A stretch of DNA of 64,000 nt from Cobetia amphilecti. Lineage in GTDB: Bacteria; Pseudomonadota; Gammaproteobacteria; Pseudomonadales; Halomonadaceae. Under the pieces are notes generated by a model. The model made no database searches. It was not told where the DNA came from and worked only from the letters and a program-made list of their open reading frames with translations. The stretch is from assembly GCF_030010415.1 (NCBI RefSeq), contig NZ_JASCSA010000002.1; one strand, 5' to 3'. Positions within the stretch are counted from its first letter, which is position 1. Each line of letters begins with the position of its first letter. Shown here piece after piece: positions 16,325 to 24,843 of this stretch. The translations under genes and the position numbers were made by a program.

Positions 16325-19300
16325 ATGCTGCTTCGTACCCGATTCCAGCTTGCCCTCTTGCTGCTGCCCCTCGCCACCAGCCTGATGTTCAGCCTGTATG
16401 CGGTGGACCGCGAGATCAGCGGTGAGCGCCTGGCCATGATGGAGCGCCTGCAGGCCAGCATGCAGGCCATCATGCCGGGCATGGCCAACGCCGCCCTCGC
16501 CGCTGACGACCAGCGCCTGCACGAGCAGGCCCAGATGCTGATCGACCAGCGCGACGTGCGCGCCCTGACGCTGCGCACCGCCAACGGCGGCGCCCTGTTG
16601 CATCTCGGCCCCAGCCAGCGTCCGGAAACCAGCACGCTGGTCGAGAGTCAGGCCTACCCCTCGGACCCGGACTCGCTGGTGATGGTGATGCCGGTCATCG
16701 ATCCGTGGCGCGAGACGCAACGCGGCGAGCAGATGTCATGGCTGGTGCTGGAGGCCTCCGACACCCGCCTGGTGCTGCATCGCTACCAGCTGCTGGTCGG
16801 CTACGGGCTGGCCAATCTGGTCTTCGGGCTGGCACTGCTGCTGCTGGCCTTCCATGGCTCGCGCCGCATGCTGCAGCCGCTGCATGAACTGGGCGAGGCT
16901 TTGACCTGCCTAGCACGCGGCGAGACACACCGCCAGCTGCCGGTGGCAGGCAATGACGACCTCAGCGAGCTGGCCGAGAACTACAACCGCAGCGTCGAGC
17001 AGCTCAAGCGCGCCCGCGAGGACATGCAGGACCAGATCGAACAGACCACCCAGGACCTGCACGAGTCGATGGAAACCGTCGAGATCAAGAACATCGAGCT
17101 CGACATGGCGCGCCGCAAGGCACTGGAAGCCAACCGCATCAAGTCGGAATTCCTGGCCAACATGAGCCATGAGATCCGCACGCCGCTCAACGGCATCATC
17201 GGCTTCAGCAACCTGCTGGGGCGCAGTGATCTGGACAACCGCCAGCGCGACTGGCTGGGCCACATGCAGAATGCCTCCTCGAGCCTGATGTCGTTGATCA
17301 ATGACATTCTCGACTTCTCCAAGATCGAAGCCGGCAAGCTCGAGCTCGAGAAGGTGCAGATGGACATCGAGCCGCTGATCGAGGAAGTGCTCGCCATGCA
17401 TGCCCCGGAAGCCCATCGCAAGCATCTGCATCTGCTCGGGCTTGTCTATGACGACGTGCCGCAGCGCTTCGAGGGCGACCCGCTGCGCATCAAGCAGGTG
17501 GTGACGAATCTGGTCGCCAATGCCGTCAAGTTCACCGAGCGCGGCGAAGTCATCGTGCGCGTGATGGTGGATGATCTGTCCGGCAGCAACACCCGCCTCA
17601 AGATCGCGGTGGCAGACACCGGCATCGGCATGGACAGCGCCCAGCGCAATCGCCTGTTCCAGGCCTTCTCGCAGGGAGACCCGTCACGGGCACGCCAGTT
17701 CGGCGGCACCGGCCTGGGGCTGATGATCTCCAAGCGACTGGTCGAGCAGATGGGCGGCGAGATCCAGGTCGACAGCCTGCCCGGCCACGGCTCCACCTTC
17801 CTGTTCAGCGTGCCGGTGGCGGTAAGCAGCATCGAGGAGCGCCCGCGCGAAGTCGTGTTCGATCATCAACGCATCTGCCTGATCGAGCCGCACTCGGCCA
17901 CCCGTCGCGCCCTGAGTTACCTGCTGACCCGCTGGTCACTGACGCTGGTCGGCATCGAAGAGCAGCCGGACCTGGTGGTGGTCGCGCTGGAGAGCCGCGA
18001 CCTCAAGCGGCTGGATGAATGGGGCGCGCGCCTCAAGCATCTGCCGTGTCGCGTGCTGGGCCTGCTGAACGCGCCCCTGCCCGCTGATGCCGAGAACCTG
18101 CAGCAGTACGGCATCGACGAAGTGGTCAGCAAGCCGGTCACACGCCTGCAGATGCGTCACAAGCTGGCCAATCTGCTGCATTCACCTCACCGCGACCCGA
18201 CTCAGGCACCGCGCAGCGCCTCCTTCACCTCGTTCGAGCCGGCCACACGCGAGCAGGACGCAAGCACGGCGCCAGCCGCCAAGCCGACCGCCACGCCTGA
18301 TGCGAGCGCCAAGCCAGCCAGCACCCCTGCCGCGAGCACCACGCCTGCCAAGACGCCACCGGCCGGCCCGCGGCCTGAGCTCCCCGCCCAGCCTGCGAGT
18401 CAGGAAACGCCTGCGCAGCCTCGCAAGTGCGTGATGGTGGTCGACGACAACCCCTCCAACCGCCTGTTGGCCGAGGAGCTGTTGACTGACATGGGGCTGG
18501 ACACCCTGGCCGCCCAGAGTGGCGAAGAGGCGCTGGCGCTGGCTCAGGAACAGGTCGTGGATGCCGTCCTGATGGATATCCAGATGCCGGGCATGAACGG
18601 GCTGGAAGCCACCAAGGCGCTGCGCCATCAACATCGCGAGGGCAACCGCCACCTGCCGGTGATCGCCCTCACCGCCCATGCACTGGCGCATGAACGGCGA
18701 GAGCTGCTGGCGGAAGGCATGGATGATTACCTGATCAAGCCCATCGACGAGGGCCTGCTGGCCAACCTGCTCAGCCGTCATCTGGGCATTTCGCTGAACC
18801 CGCCGCCGCAGGCCGCGCGGTCATCTAGCCAAACGCGCAGCCCTGCCCGCAGCCAAACGCGCAGCCCAGAACGCAACCAACCGCGCAGCCCTGCTCGCAG
18901 CCAGGCGGCGTCTGCCTTGCCGCCGGGAGTGAAAGACGCTGCCAGCCAGTCCGAGTCCTCATCGCCGGCAACGACACTGCCCCGCTCTGCCGCGAAGAGT
19001 CAGCTCAGCCTGGAGCAGGACGCCGACCTGCCGGTGGTCGACATAGCGCTGGGGGTGGAGATGGCCGGTGGCCGCGAGGCCCTGGCTCTGGAGATGCTGG
19101 GGCTGCTGATCGAGAGCCTGCCGGAGAGCGAGGCCAGGATCCGCCGCGCCTGGCAGGCGCGTGACAACGAGGCGATGCTCGATGGCGTGCATTATCTCAA
19201 CGGCGCCTGCCGCTACTGTGGCGTGCCACGTCTGGCACTACTGGTGGAGGCACTGGAGACCCGCATCCGCGTCAGCGGCCTGTCGCAGCTGGAAGAGGAT

Positions 19301-19543
19301 GTCGATGCCCTGTTCGCGGCCATCGACAGCCTGATCCAGTGGTCGCACAGCGACGAGGCCAAGGCCTTGCTCGCCGCGCCACTTGAGCCGGCCAGTCCCG
19401 CGGGTGAGACGCCTGAGACGCCGACAGCGCCCCCTGTCGAGCCCTCATCCCCGCCCGCCACCGCGCCCTCGGACGCACCCACTGAGCCATCCGACACAGG
19501 CTCGTCATCGGTAAGCAAGCCCCAGTCCAAAAACCAGCCCTGA
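16325..19543 (+). CDS. gacS: Hybrid sensor histidine kinase GacS/BarA
   Basis: A 1072-residue inner-membrane tripartite kinase controlling the response regulator GacA/UvrY. Layout: N-terminal membrane segment (about 5-25), periplasmic region, second membrane segment (about 155-180), HAMP, HisKA with the phospho-acceptor in SHEIRTPLNGIIGF (about 280), an HATPase domain (VVTNLVANAVKFTERG; GTGLGLMISKRLVEQMGG), a degenerate receiver-like region, a Pro/Ala/Thr-rich linker (about 620-700), a true receiver (VMVVDDNPSN; LMDIQMPG), an Arg/Ser repeat linker (about 835-860) and a C-terminal Hpt domain whose histidine lies in HYLNGACRYCGVPRL. A Pro-rich tail of about 55 residues follows the Hpt domain. 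It is divergent from cysM, as in other gammaproteobacteria. Confidence 0.93.
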   Translation: MLLRTRFQLALLLLPLATSLMFSLYAVDREISGERLAMMERLQASMQAIMPGMANAALAADDQRLHEQAQMLIDQRDVRALTLRTANGGALLHLGPSQRPETSTLVESQAYPSDPDSLVMVMPVIDPWRETQRGEQMSWLVLEASDTRLVLHRYQLLVGYGLANLVFGLALLLLAFHGSRRMLQPLHELGEALTCLARGETHRQLPVAGNDDLSELAENYNRSVEQLKRAREDMQDQIEQTTQDLHESMETVEIKNIELDMARRKALEANRIKSEFLANMSHEIRTPLNGIIGFSNLLGRSDLDNRQRDWLGHMQNASSSLMSLINDILDFSKIEAGKLELEKVQMDIEPLIEEVLAMHAPEAHRKHLHLLGLVYDDVPQRFEGDPLRIKQVVTNLVANAVKFTERGEVIVRVMVDDLSGSNTRLKIAVADTGIGMDSAQRNRLFQAFSQGDPSRARQFGGTGLGLMISKRLVEQMGGEIQVDSLPGHGSTFLFSVPVAVSSIEERPREVVFDHQRICLIEPHSATRRALSYLLTRWSLTLVGIEEQPDLVVVALESRDLKRLDEWGARLKHLPCRVLGLLNAPLPADAENLQQYGIDEVVSKPVTRLQMRHKLANLLHSPHRDPTQAPRSASFTSFEPATREQDASTAPAAKPTATPDASAKPASTPAASTTPAKTPPAGPRPELPAQPASQETPAQPRKCVMVVDDNPSNRLLAEELLTDMGLDTLAAQSGEEALALAQEQVVDAVLMDIQMPGMNGLEATKALRHQHREGNRHLPVIALTAHALAHERRELLAEGMDDYLIKPIDEGLLANLLSRHLGISLNPPPQAARSSSQTRSPARSQTRSPERNQPRSPARSQAASALPPGVKDAASQSESSSPATTLPRSAAKSQLSLEQDADLPVVDIALGVEMAGGREALALEMLGLLIESLPESEARIRRAWQARDNEAMLDGVHYLNGACRYCGVPRLALLVEALETRIRVSGLSQLEEDVDALFAAIDSLIQWSHSDEAKALLAAPLEPASPAGETPETPTAPPVEPSSPPATAPSDAPTEPSDTGSSSVSKPQSKNQP

Positions 19544-19573
19544 AAAACCAGTCCTGAAAGACCAGCCCCGCAC

Positions 19574-19623
19574 AAACGACAACGCCACCCGCTGCCGCGA
19601 GGCAGGGGTGGCGTTGTCGTTTC
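19574..19623. terminator. Bidirectional terminator between gacS and acpS
   Basis: AAACGACAACGCCACCC and GGGTGGCGTTGTCGTTT pair over 17 bp, with A/T ends giving T runs on both strands. It separates converging gacS (+) and acpS (-). Its arm contains GACAACGCC, shared with two other terminators here. Confidence 0.9.
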
Positions 19624-19668
19624 GAGCGCCGTGTTCACAGGCGTGATTCAGCGCCAGATCGAAGGAGG

Positions 19669-20046
19669 CTAACGCTCCAGCACCACGAAGGCGATGGCCT
19701 GATCACGCTCATCACTGATCGACAGGTGCAGATGGCGGATACCCGCCCGCGCGGTCAGGGCTTCCGCCTCGTCAGACAGCTTGAGCGAGGGCTTGCCCAA
19801 GGCGTCGTTGACCACCTGAATCTGGGTGAAGCGCATGCCCTGACGCAGGCCGGTGCCCAGCGCCTTGACGAAGGCTTCCTTGGCCGCGAAACGCTTGGCC
19901 AGAAAAGCCGCCGGTTGAGGGTGATCGGCAAAGCGCGCCAGCTCCTCTTCCCCCAGCAGTCGGCGCGCAAAGCGCTCGCCGTGGCGCGCCATGCCTGCCT
20001 CGAAGCGCTCGATACGCGCGATGTCCGTGCCTATGCCGACGATCAT
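19669..20046 (-). CDS. acpS: Holo-[acyl-carrier-protein] synthase
   Basis: A 125-residue phosphopantetheinyl transferase that moves the 4'-phosphopantetheine arm of CoA onto ACP, making it active for fatty acid synthesis. Signatures: N-terminal GIGTDIARIERFE with the Mg-binding Asp, FLAKRFAAKEAFVKALGTG, and HLSISDERDQAIAFVV at the end. Length is typical. It is the last gene of the lepA-lepB-rnc-era-recO-pdxJ-acpS series, and its ATG overlaps the pdxJ stop by four bases. Its substrate, AcpP, is encoded at 62.0 kb. Confidence 0.96.
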   Translation of the reverse strand: MIVGIGTDIARIERFEAGMARHGERFARRLLGEEELARFADHPQPAAFLAKRFAAKEAFVKALGTGLRQGMRFTQIQVVNDALGKPSLKLSDEAEALTARAGIRHLHLSISDERDQAIAFVVLER

Positions 20047-20873
20047 CCGCAGCAGCCTGAGCCCTGCACATGCTCATGGTCATCACCGTGTTCGTGGACA
20101 TGGTCATGATCGTGCGCATCCAGCGCGGCCATCAGGCCCGCTTCCTGGCCTGCGATGCACAGACGCTTCATCTCGATGACGGCCTCCTTCAGGCCGACGA
20201 ACATGGCGCGCGCGATGATCGCGTGACCGATGTTCAGCTCGTTGAGCCCGGAGATACCCGCGATCGCCTCGACGTTGTGATAGTTGAGGCCGTGACCGGC
20301 ATTGACCACCAGCCCCAGCTCGTTGGCCAGCTCCGCGGCGGCCGCGATGCGCTCGAACTCGACACGTGCCGTCTCGCCCGTGGCATCGGCATAGGCCCCG
20401 GTATGCAGCTCGATGACCGGCGCACCGGCCTCGAAGGCGGCACGGATCTGCTCGGGCTCCGGGTCGATGAACAGCGAGACTTCACAGCCCGCCGCTGCCA
20501 GACGCTCACAGGCGGCGGTGATGCGCGCCAGATCACCGGCGACATCCAGTCCGCCTTCGGTAGTCAGCTCTTCGCGCTTTTCCGGCACCAGACACACGTT
20601 GGCCGGCTGGACTTCCTCGGCCAGCGCCAGCATCTCTTCGCTGACGGCCATCTCGAGGTTCATGCGCGTGTTGAGCACCTCGGCCAGAATGCGCACGTCG
20701 CGCTCCTGGATGTGGCGACGGTCTTCACGCAGGTGCACGGTGATACCGTCGGCACCCGCCTCTTCCGCGACCAGCGCGGCCTGGACCGGGTCCGGATAGC
20801 GGGTACCACGCGCCTGACGCAGTGTGGCGATGTGGTCGATGTTGACCCCGAGCAGGATGCGCAGCGGATGCAT
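20043..20873 (-). CDS. pdxJ: Pyridoxine 5'-phosphate synthase with a His-rich C-terminal tail
   Basis: A 276-residue TIM-barrel enzyme joining 1-deoxyxylulose-5-phosphate and 3-amino-2-oxopropyl phosphate to make pyridoxine phosphate, the last step of de novo vitamin B6 synthesis. Core signatures: LGVNIDHIATLRQARGT, DGITVHLREDRRHIQERDV, NAGHGLNYHN, and ELNIGHAIIARAMFVGL near the end. The core ends where the family normally ends (about 243). Beyond it is a tail of about 30 residues with nine histidines, many acidic residues and a terminal CCG (DAHDHDHVHEHGDDHEHV). This resembles metal-binding tails of metallochaperones and is unusual for PdxJ. It is translationally coupled to acpS. Confidence 0.95.
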   Translation of the reverse strand: MHPLRILLGVNIDHIATLRQARGTRYPDPVQAALVAEEAGADGITVHLREDRRHIQERDVRILAEVLNTRMNLEMAVSEEMLALAEEVQPANVCLVPEKREELTTEGGLDVAGDLARITAACERLAAAGCEVSLFIDPEPEQIRAAFEAGAPVIELHTGAYADATGETARVEFERIAAAAELANELGLVVNAGHGLNYHNVEAIAGISGLNELNIGHAIIARAMFVGLKEAVIEMKRLCIAGQEAGLMAALDAHDHDHVHEHGDDHEHVQGSGCCG

Positions 20874-20994
20874 GATCAGCTCCTAACGATGAACAAGAGA
20901 ACAGGCATGGCGACGAGGGCCATGCCGAAGACAGGTCGCGCAATACTATCATGCGTCACGCCGCAGTCGGACAGTGTCGGCACGCCTGACGGCG

Positions 20995-21711
20995 TCAGTC
21001 GGACTGGCGACTCTGACGCCGCCTGGCCGTCAGCTGGATCATCAACTCGCGCGAACGCAGCGGACGATCCCCCAGCAGCGGCGCCAGCGCACGCCGCGCC
21101 AGCCACAGGCTCTCGCGGGCAAGCCCAGCATGGCCCCAGTCTTCGCTGGCCAGCAACTTCAGGGCCCGCCCTTCGATGCCCGCCGCGCCTGGCGACTGCG
21201 CCTGAAAGCGTCGCTCACTGACCACATAGTCATAGCGCACATCCGGCATCAAGGGGCTGTCATCCAGAGTGCGAAACTGCGGCAGTTGTTCCAGCGCTTC
21301 CAGCAGGCTGTATTCGAGCCGCCTGAGCGCGGGGGCGCGTCTGGCGGGCAGTGCCACCTCATCCAATGTCAGCGAGTAGAGCGCGAACAGCTCCGGCACC
21401 GGCATTTCCACCGGCAGCGTGCGGGTCAAAAGCTCATTGGCGTAGAACCCGCACAGCAGCCCCTCGCCCGCCAGCAGACTGGCGCTGCCGCCGGTCTCCA
21501 TCAGGTTGAGAGTCTTGAGATCGCTCTCGCCTCGCCAGGTGACATGCAGGGGCGTGAACGGCTGCAGTCGTGCACGCGCCTTGCTGCCCGGGCGCTGAAC
21601 GCCACGCGCCACCGCGCGCACCCGTCCGTGTTCGAGGGTCAGCAATTCGATGATGGCACTGGTTTCACGGTAAGGCTTGCGATGCAGCAGGAAGGCCGGT
21701 TGCGGCGTCAT
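20995..21711 (-). CDS. recO: DNA repair protein RecO
   Basis: A 238-residue recombination mediator that works with RecR to load RecA on SSB-coated gaps. It begins with the OB-fold pattern typical of RecO (PAFLLHRKPYRETSAIIELL, then HGRVRAVARGVQRPGSK) followed by a helical domain (LLCGFYANELLTRTLPVEMP and FALYSLTL). It lacks the zinc cysteines of the Gram-positive type, as is usual in gammaproteobacteria. It lies between era and pdxJ but is separated from era by 203 bases holding a hairpin and a small repeat, so it may have its own promoter. Confidence 0.93.
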   Translation of the reverse strand: MTPQPAFLLHRKPYRETSAIIELLTLEHGRVRAVARGVQRPGSKARARLQPFTPLHVTWRGESDLKTLNLMETGGSASLLAGEGLLCGFYANELLTRTLPVEMPVPELFALYSLTLDEVALPARRAPALRRLEYSLLEALEQLPQFRTLDDSPLMPDVRYDYVVSERRFQAQSPGAAGIEGRALKLLASEDWGHAGLARESLWLARRALAPLLGDRPLRSRELMIQLTARRRQSRQSD

Positions 21712-21750
21712 CAGGCAGGCTCACGTCAGACGGTGGCTTGGCAAAAAAAG

Positions 21751-21786
21751 CTGGCAGAAGGACTGGCAGAAGGGCTGGCAAGAAAC
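21751..21786. repeat. 12-bp tandem repeat, three copies
   Basis: CTGGCAGAAGGA, CTGGCAGAAGGG and CTGGCAAGAAAC follow each other in the era-recO gap. The third copy has diverged. It is non-coding and sits next to the hairpin at 21790-21813. Confidence 0.75.
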
Positions 21787-21789
21787 GAG

Positions 21790-21813
21790 ACCGCCTGGAC
21801 AGGGCCAGGCGGT
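21790..21813 (-). terminator. Hairpin after era
   Basis: ACCGCCTGG and CCAGGCGGT form a perfect 9-bp stem with a 6-base loop about 100 bases beyond the era stop. On the minus strand it is followed by a T-rich stretch (TCTCGTTTCTT), fitting a moderate intrinsic terminator or attenuator ahead of recO. Confidence 0.6.
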
Positions 21814-21914
21814 GCGCGACAGAGGCCGCGAGAACATCGGATCAGCGACGGGCGGCACACGGCAGGCGCGACCCTCTAGGATCGCCACCGCCCTGCACCG
21901 CTCGCGCGGCGTCG

Positions 21915-22955
21915 TCAGTCCTTGTCGTGGGTGTAACCCAGACTCTTCAGGGCACGCTCGTCATCCGACCAGCCACGCTTGACCTTGACCCACAGGTTCA
22001 GCATGACCTTGGCGTCGAAGGCACGCTCCATCTCGAGACGCGCTTCACGGCCGATGTTCTTGATGCGCTCACCGTTCTCGCCGATCAGGATCTTCTTCTG
22101 CCCCTGACGCTCGACCATCATCAACGCGCTGATGTGCAGGGTGCCGCGCTGATCGGTCTTGAATTCCTCGATCTCGACGGTCATCTGGTAGGGCAGTTCG
22201 TCGCCCAGCTGACGCATCACCTTCTCGCGCACCAGCTCGGAGGCCAGGAAGCGAGAGCTCTTGTTGGTGATCTGGTCGTCCGCGAACATGTGCTCGCCCT
22301 GCGGCAGACGCTTCATCACGTTCTCGAGCAGCAGATCGATGTTGGTGCCGTTCTTGGCCGACATCGGAATGATGGCCGCGAAGTCACGACGCTCCTGCAG
22401 GCTCTGCAGCCAGGGCGCGAGGGTGGTCTTGTCCTTGAGCCAATCGATCTTGTTGACCACCAGAATCACCGGCGCCTTCACGTGGGCCAGCTTCTCGAGC
22501 ACGATCTGGTCTTCTTCCATCCAGCGGGTGCGGTCGACGATGAAGACGACGGCATCGACGTCACGCAGCGCCTGGGTGGCGGCCTGGTTCATGAAGCGAT
22601 TGATCGCCTTGTTGCGATCGCGCTGCATGATGTGGATCCCCGGGGTATCGACGAAGACGCACTGGGTGCCCTCTTCGGTGTGGATACCCATCACCTGGTG
22701 ACGCGTGGTCTGCGGACGACGCGAGGTGATCGAGACCTTCTGGCCCAGGATGTGGTTCATCAGCGTCGACTTGCCGACATTCGGGCGACCGACGATGGCG
22801 ACGAAGCCACAGCGGGTGTCCGGCAGCGGCTGATCGCTGACACCGGCGGCGGCCAGCATGCCCTCGAGGGCATCCGGGGTACCGGCGCCGTTATCAGTGG
22901 AGTGATCAGGGGCGTCGCCGCTCGGGGTGACGTTGTCTTCTGGGGTATGGCTCAT
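21915..22955 (-). CDS. era: GTPase Era
   Basis: A 346-residue essential GTPase that assists 16S rRNA maturation and 30S assembly. GTPase motifs: G1 GRPNVGKSTLMNHILG, G2 region TSRRPQTTRHQVMG, G3 DTPGIH, G4 NKIDWL. A C-terminal KH domain (about 250-330) contains IGENGERIKNIGREAR. The protein is about 45 residues longer than E. coli Era because of an acidic, Ser/Gly/Pro-rich N-terminal extension (DAPDHSTDNGAGTPDALEG) before the G1 motif. Its start overlaps the rnc stop by four bases, the classic rnc-era coupling. Confidence 0.95.
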   Translation of the reverse strand: MSHTPEDNVTPSGDAPDHSTDNGAGTPDALEGMLAAAGVSDQPLPDTRCGFVAIVGRPNVGKSTLMNHILGQKVSITSRRPQTTRHQVMGIHTEEGTQCVFVDTPGIHIMQRDRNKAINRFMNQAATQALRDVDAVVFIVDRTRWMEEDQIVLEKLAHVKAPVILVVNKIDWLKDKTTLAPWLQSLQERRDFAAIIPMSAKNGTNIDLLLENVMKRLPQGEHMFADDQITNKSSRFLASELVREKVMRQLGDELPYQMTVEIEEFKTDQRGTLHISALMMVERQGQKKILIGENGERIKNIGREARLEMERAFDAKVMLNLWVKVKRGWSDDERALKSLGYTHDKD

Positions 22956-23644
22956 GAGCGGCCTCCGCGGGCAGGTTCGAGCAGTTGCAGCGCGAACTCG
23001 GCCGCCTGCTGTTCAGCATGACGACGGCTGGAGCCGACGCCTGTGGTCTTGGTGTCGATCATCTCGACGTGGCAATCGACGCTGAAGGTCTGCGAATGCG
23101 CTTCGCCTTCGACGCTGGTCACCTCATAACGCGGCAGTGCCGCCTGACGCGATTGCAGGAATTCCTGCAGACGCGTCTTGGGGTCTTTCTGGGTGTCCTG
23201 AAGATTCAGCGCTTCAAGACGGGTGGCGTACCAGCGCAGCACGTGTTCACGCGCCACCTGCATGCCGGCGTCCAGATAGATGGCGCCGATCACGGCCTCC
23301 ACGGCATCGGCCAGAATGGACTCGCGACGGTGACCGCCGCTTTTCATCTCGCCGGAGCCCAGACGCAGGTTCTCGCCGAGATTGAATTCACGCGCCAGCT
23401 CCGCGAGGGTCTGGCCCTTGACCAGGCGCGCACGCAGGCGTGACAGCTGGCCTTCACGGGCTTGGGGGAAGCGCAGGAACAGCGCTTCGGCGATCACGAA
23501 GTTGACGATGGAATCGCCAAGAAATTCGAGACGCTCATTGTTCTGGCCACCATAGCTTCGATGGGTCAGAGCCAGTTCCAGCAGGCTCGCATCCTCGAAG
23601 GTGTGGCCGATACGCTTTACAAAGGCATTCAGCGGGCTACTCAC
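22952..23644 (-). CDS. rnc: Ribonuclease III
   Basis: A 230-residue double-strand-specific endoribonuclease that processes rRNA precursors and many mRNAs. The RNase III signature NNERLEFLGDSIVNFV (about 35-50), a second acidic site (DAVEAVIGAIYLDAG) and a C-terminal double-stranded-RNA-binding domain (PKTRLQEFLQSRQ; SSRRHAEQQAAEFALQLL) are present. I chose GTG 23644 (SSPLNAFVKRIGHTF) because AGGGAGA lies just ahead and the length then matches the family (226 in E. coli). ATG 23710 and the frame beyond it lack a ribosome-binding site and family similarity. It overlaps era by four bases. Confidence 0.92.
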   Translation of the reverse strand: MSSPLNAFVKRIGHTFEDASLLELALTHRSYGGQNNERLEFLGDSIVNFVIAEALFLRFPQAREGQLSRLRARLVKGQTLAELAREFNLGENLRLGSGEMKSGGHRRESILADAVEAVIGAIYLDAGMQVAREHVLRWYATRLEALNLQDTQKDPKTRLQEFLQSRQAALPRYEVTSVEGEAHSQTFSVDCHVEMIDTKTTGVGSSRRHAEQQAAEFALQLLEPARGGRS

Positions 23645-23984
23645 AGGTCTCCCTACTCTCTTTTTGTCGCTGACGCCCGCGGGCGTCCTGTCGAATGGTG
23701 CATCAGTCATGCTGGCTGATGCCTGTCGTCTTCGACATGTCTCGCGATGCCCGAAGCCTACGCGGCTTGAGGAGTTGCCGATTGCCACCATCCCAATCCG
23801 ATATTCGTCAGCCGCGCTGCCCGCAAGCTTGTGGCCACGGGTCCGACATGATGAACAGCAGGTTGACATGGCAGGCACGACGCATCGTCCCATGTCGAAA
23901 ATCCGCACTGATAAGGCCGGCGGGCCAATGTGGCCCTGCCAGACACGACCGGGCCGCCTCTCGGCGGCCCGGTCAATGCACTGA
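23645..23984. other. Gene-free rnc leader region with two hairpins
   Basis: 340 bases between lepB and rnc. GACCGGGCCGCC (23947-23958) and GGCGGCCCGGTC (23963-23974) form a perfect 12-bp stem with a TCTC loop, starting 10 bases after the lepB stop; no T run follows on the minus strand. A second perfect palindrome, GACGCCCGCGGGCGTC, lies at 23672-23687, just ahead of the rnc ribosome-binding site. No convincing reading frame is present; in Pseudomonas a DUF4845 gene occupies this position. Confidence 0.65.
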
Positions 23985-24788
23985 TCAATGAATCAGGCGT
24001 ACCGAGGAAAAGTCCGGGAACCCTTCTTTCCAGTGCATCCACACCGCCACCGCCTTGCCGACGATGTTCTCTTCCGGCACGAAGCCCCAGTAGCGGCTGT
24101 CGTTGGAGTGATCACGGTTGTCACCCATCACGAAGTACATGCCTTCCGGCACCCGGATCTCGCGCATCTGCGGACCGGGGTCCTGAGGGTTATTGTAGAT
24201 TTGATGGACGTGTTTCCCCAGTGTCTCATCCAGCAGGTCTTCACCGGACTGTTCACTGGAGTTGCGCGCATTCAATGTCTTGTCGATGGCCTCACCATTC
24301 ACGTAGAGCTGCTTGCCTTCGTAGCGAATGGTATCGCCCGGCAGGCCGACGACGCGCTTGATGAAGTTGGTGGACGGATCCTCCGGGAAACGGAACACCA
24401 TCACATCGCCACGCTCCGGCTCGCCGACTTCCAGCACCTTGGTGTCGACCACCGGCAGGCGCAGGCCATAGTCATACTTGTTGACCAGGATGAAGTCGCC
24501 GATCTTGAGCGTCGGCAACATCGAGCCGGACGGAATCTGGAACGGCTCGAACGCGAAGGAGCGCACCACCAGCACCAGCAGCAGTACCGGGAAGAAGGAC
24601 TTGGCATAGTCCACCGGCCACGGGTCACGCGCCAGCTTCTCACGCGTGCCAGCGTCCAGTTCTCCTTCGACGGAGGCCTCGGCCTTGGCCACACGCGCCT
24701 TGCGCGCACTGCGCAGGGCAACCAGGTCTATCAACCACACCACGCCGGCTACCGCTACGGCAATCACCAATACTAGCGAGAAATCCAT
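23985..24788 (-). CDS. lepB: Signal peptidase I
   Basis: A 267-residue inner-membrane serine protease that removes signal peptides from secreted proteins. Two N-terminal membrane segments (about 3-22 and 63-80) precede the catalytic serine in QIPSGSMLPTLKIGDFILV and the general-base lysine in NFIKRVVGLPGDTI. Signature box E is MGDNRDHSNDSRYWGFVPEE. Length is shorter than E. coli (324) but common in related genera. It starts 55 bases after the lepA stop in the same direction. Confidence 0.95.
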   Translation of the reverse strand: MDFSLVLVIAVAVAGVVWLIDLVALRSARKARVAKAEASVEGELDAGTREKLARDPWPVDYAKSFFPVLLLVLVVRSFAFEPFQIPSGSMLPTLKIGDFILVNKYDYGLRLPVVDTKVLEVGEPERGDVMVFRFPEDPSTNFIKRVVGLPGDTIRYEGKQLYVNGEAIDKTLNARNSSEQSGEDLLDETLGKHVHQIYNNPQDPGPQMREIRVPEGMYFVMGDNRDHSNDSRYWGFVPEENIVGKAVAVWMHWKEGFPDFSSVRLIH

Positions 24789-24843
24789 CGTTGTCCCTGT
24801 CTGCCCTGGGTCTTGGTGGCAAGCCGCCAGACGGCGGCCTGCC

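Noticed and set aside
23645..23908. N-terminal extension of RNase III
   Set aside because: The frame is open, but residues are Cys/Arg/Ser-rich and unlike the family; GTG 23644 has the ribosome-binding site and gives the normal length.
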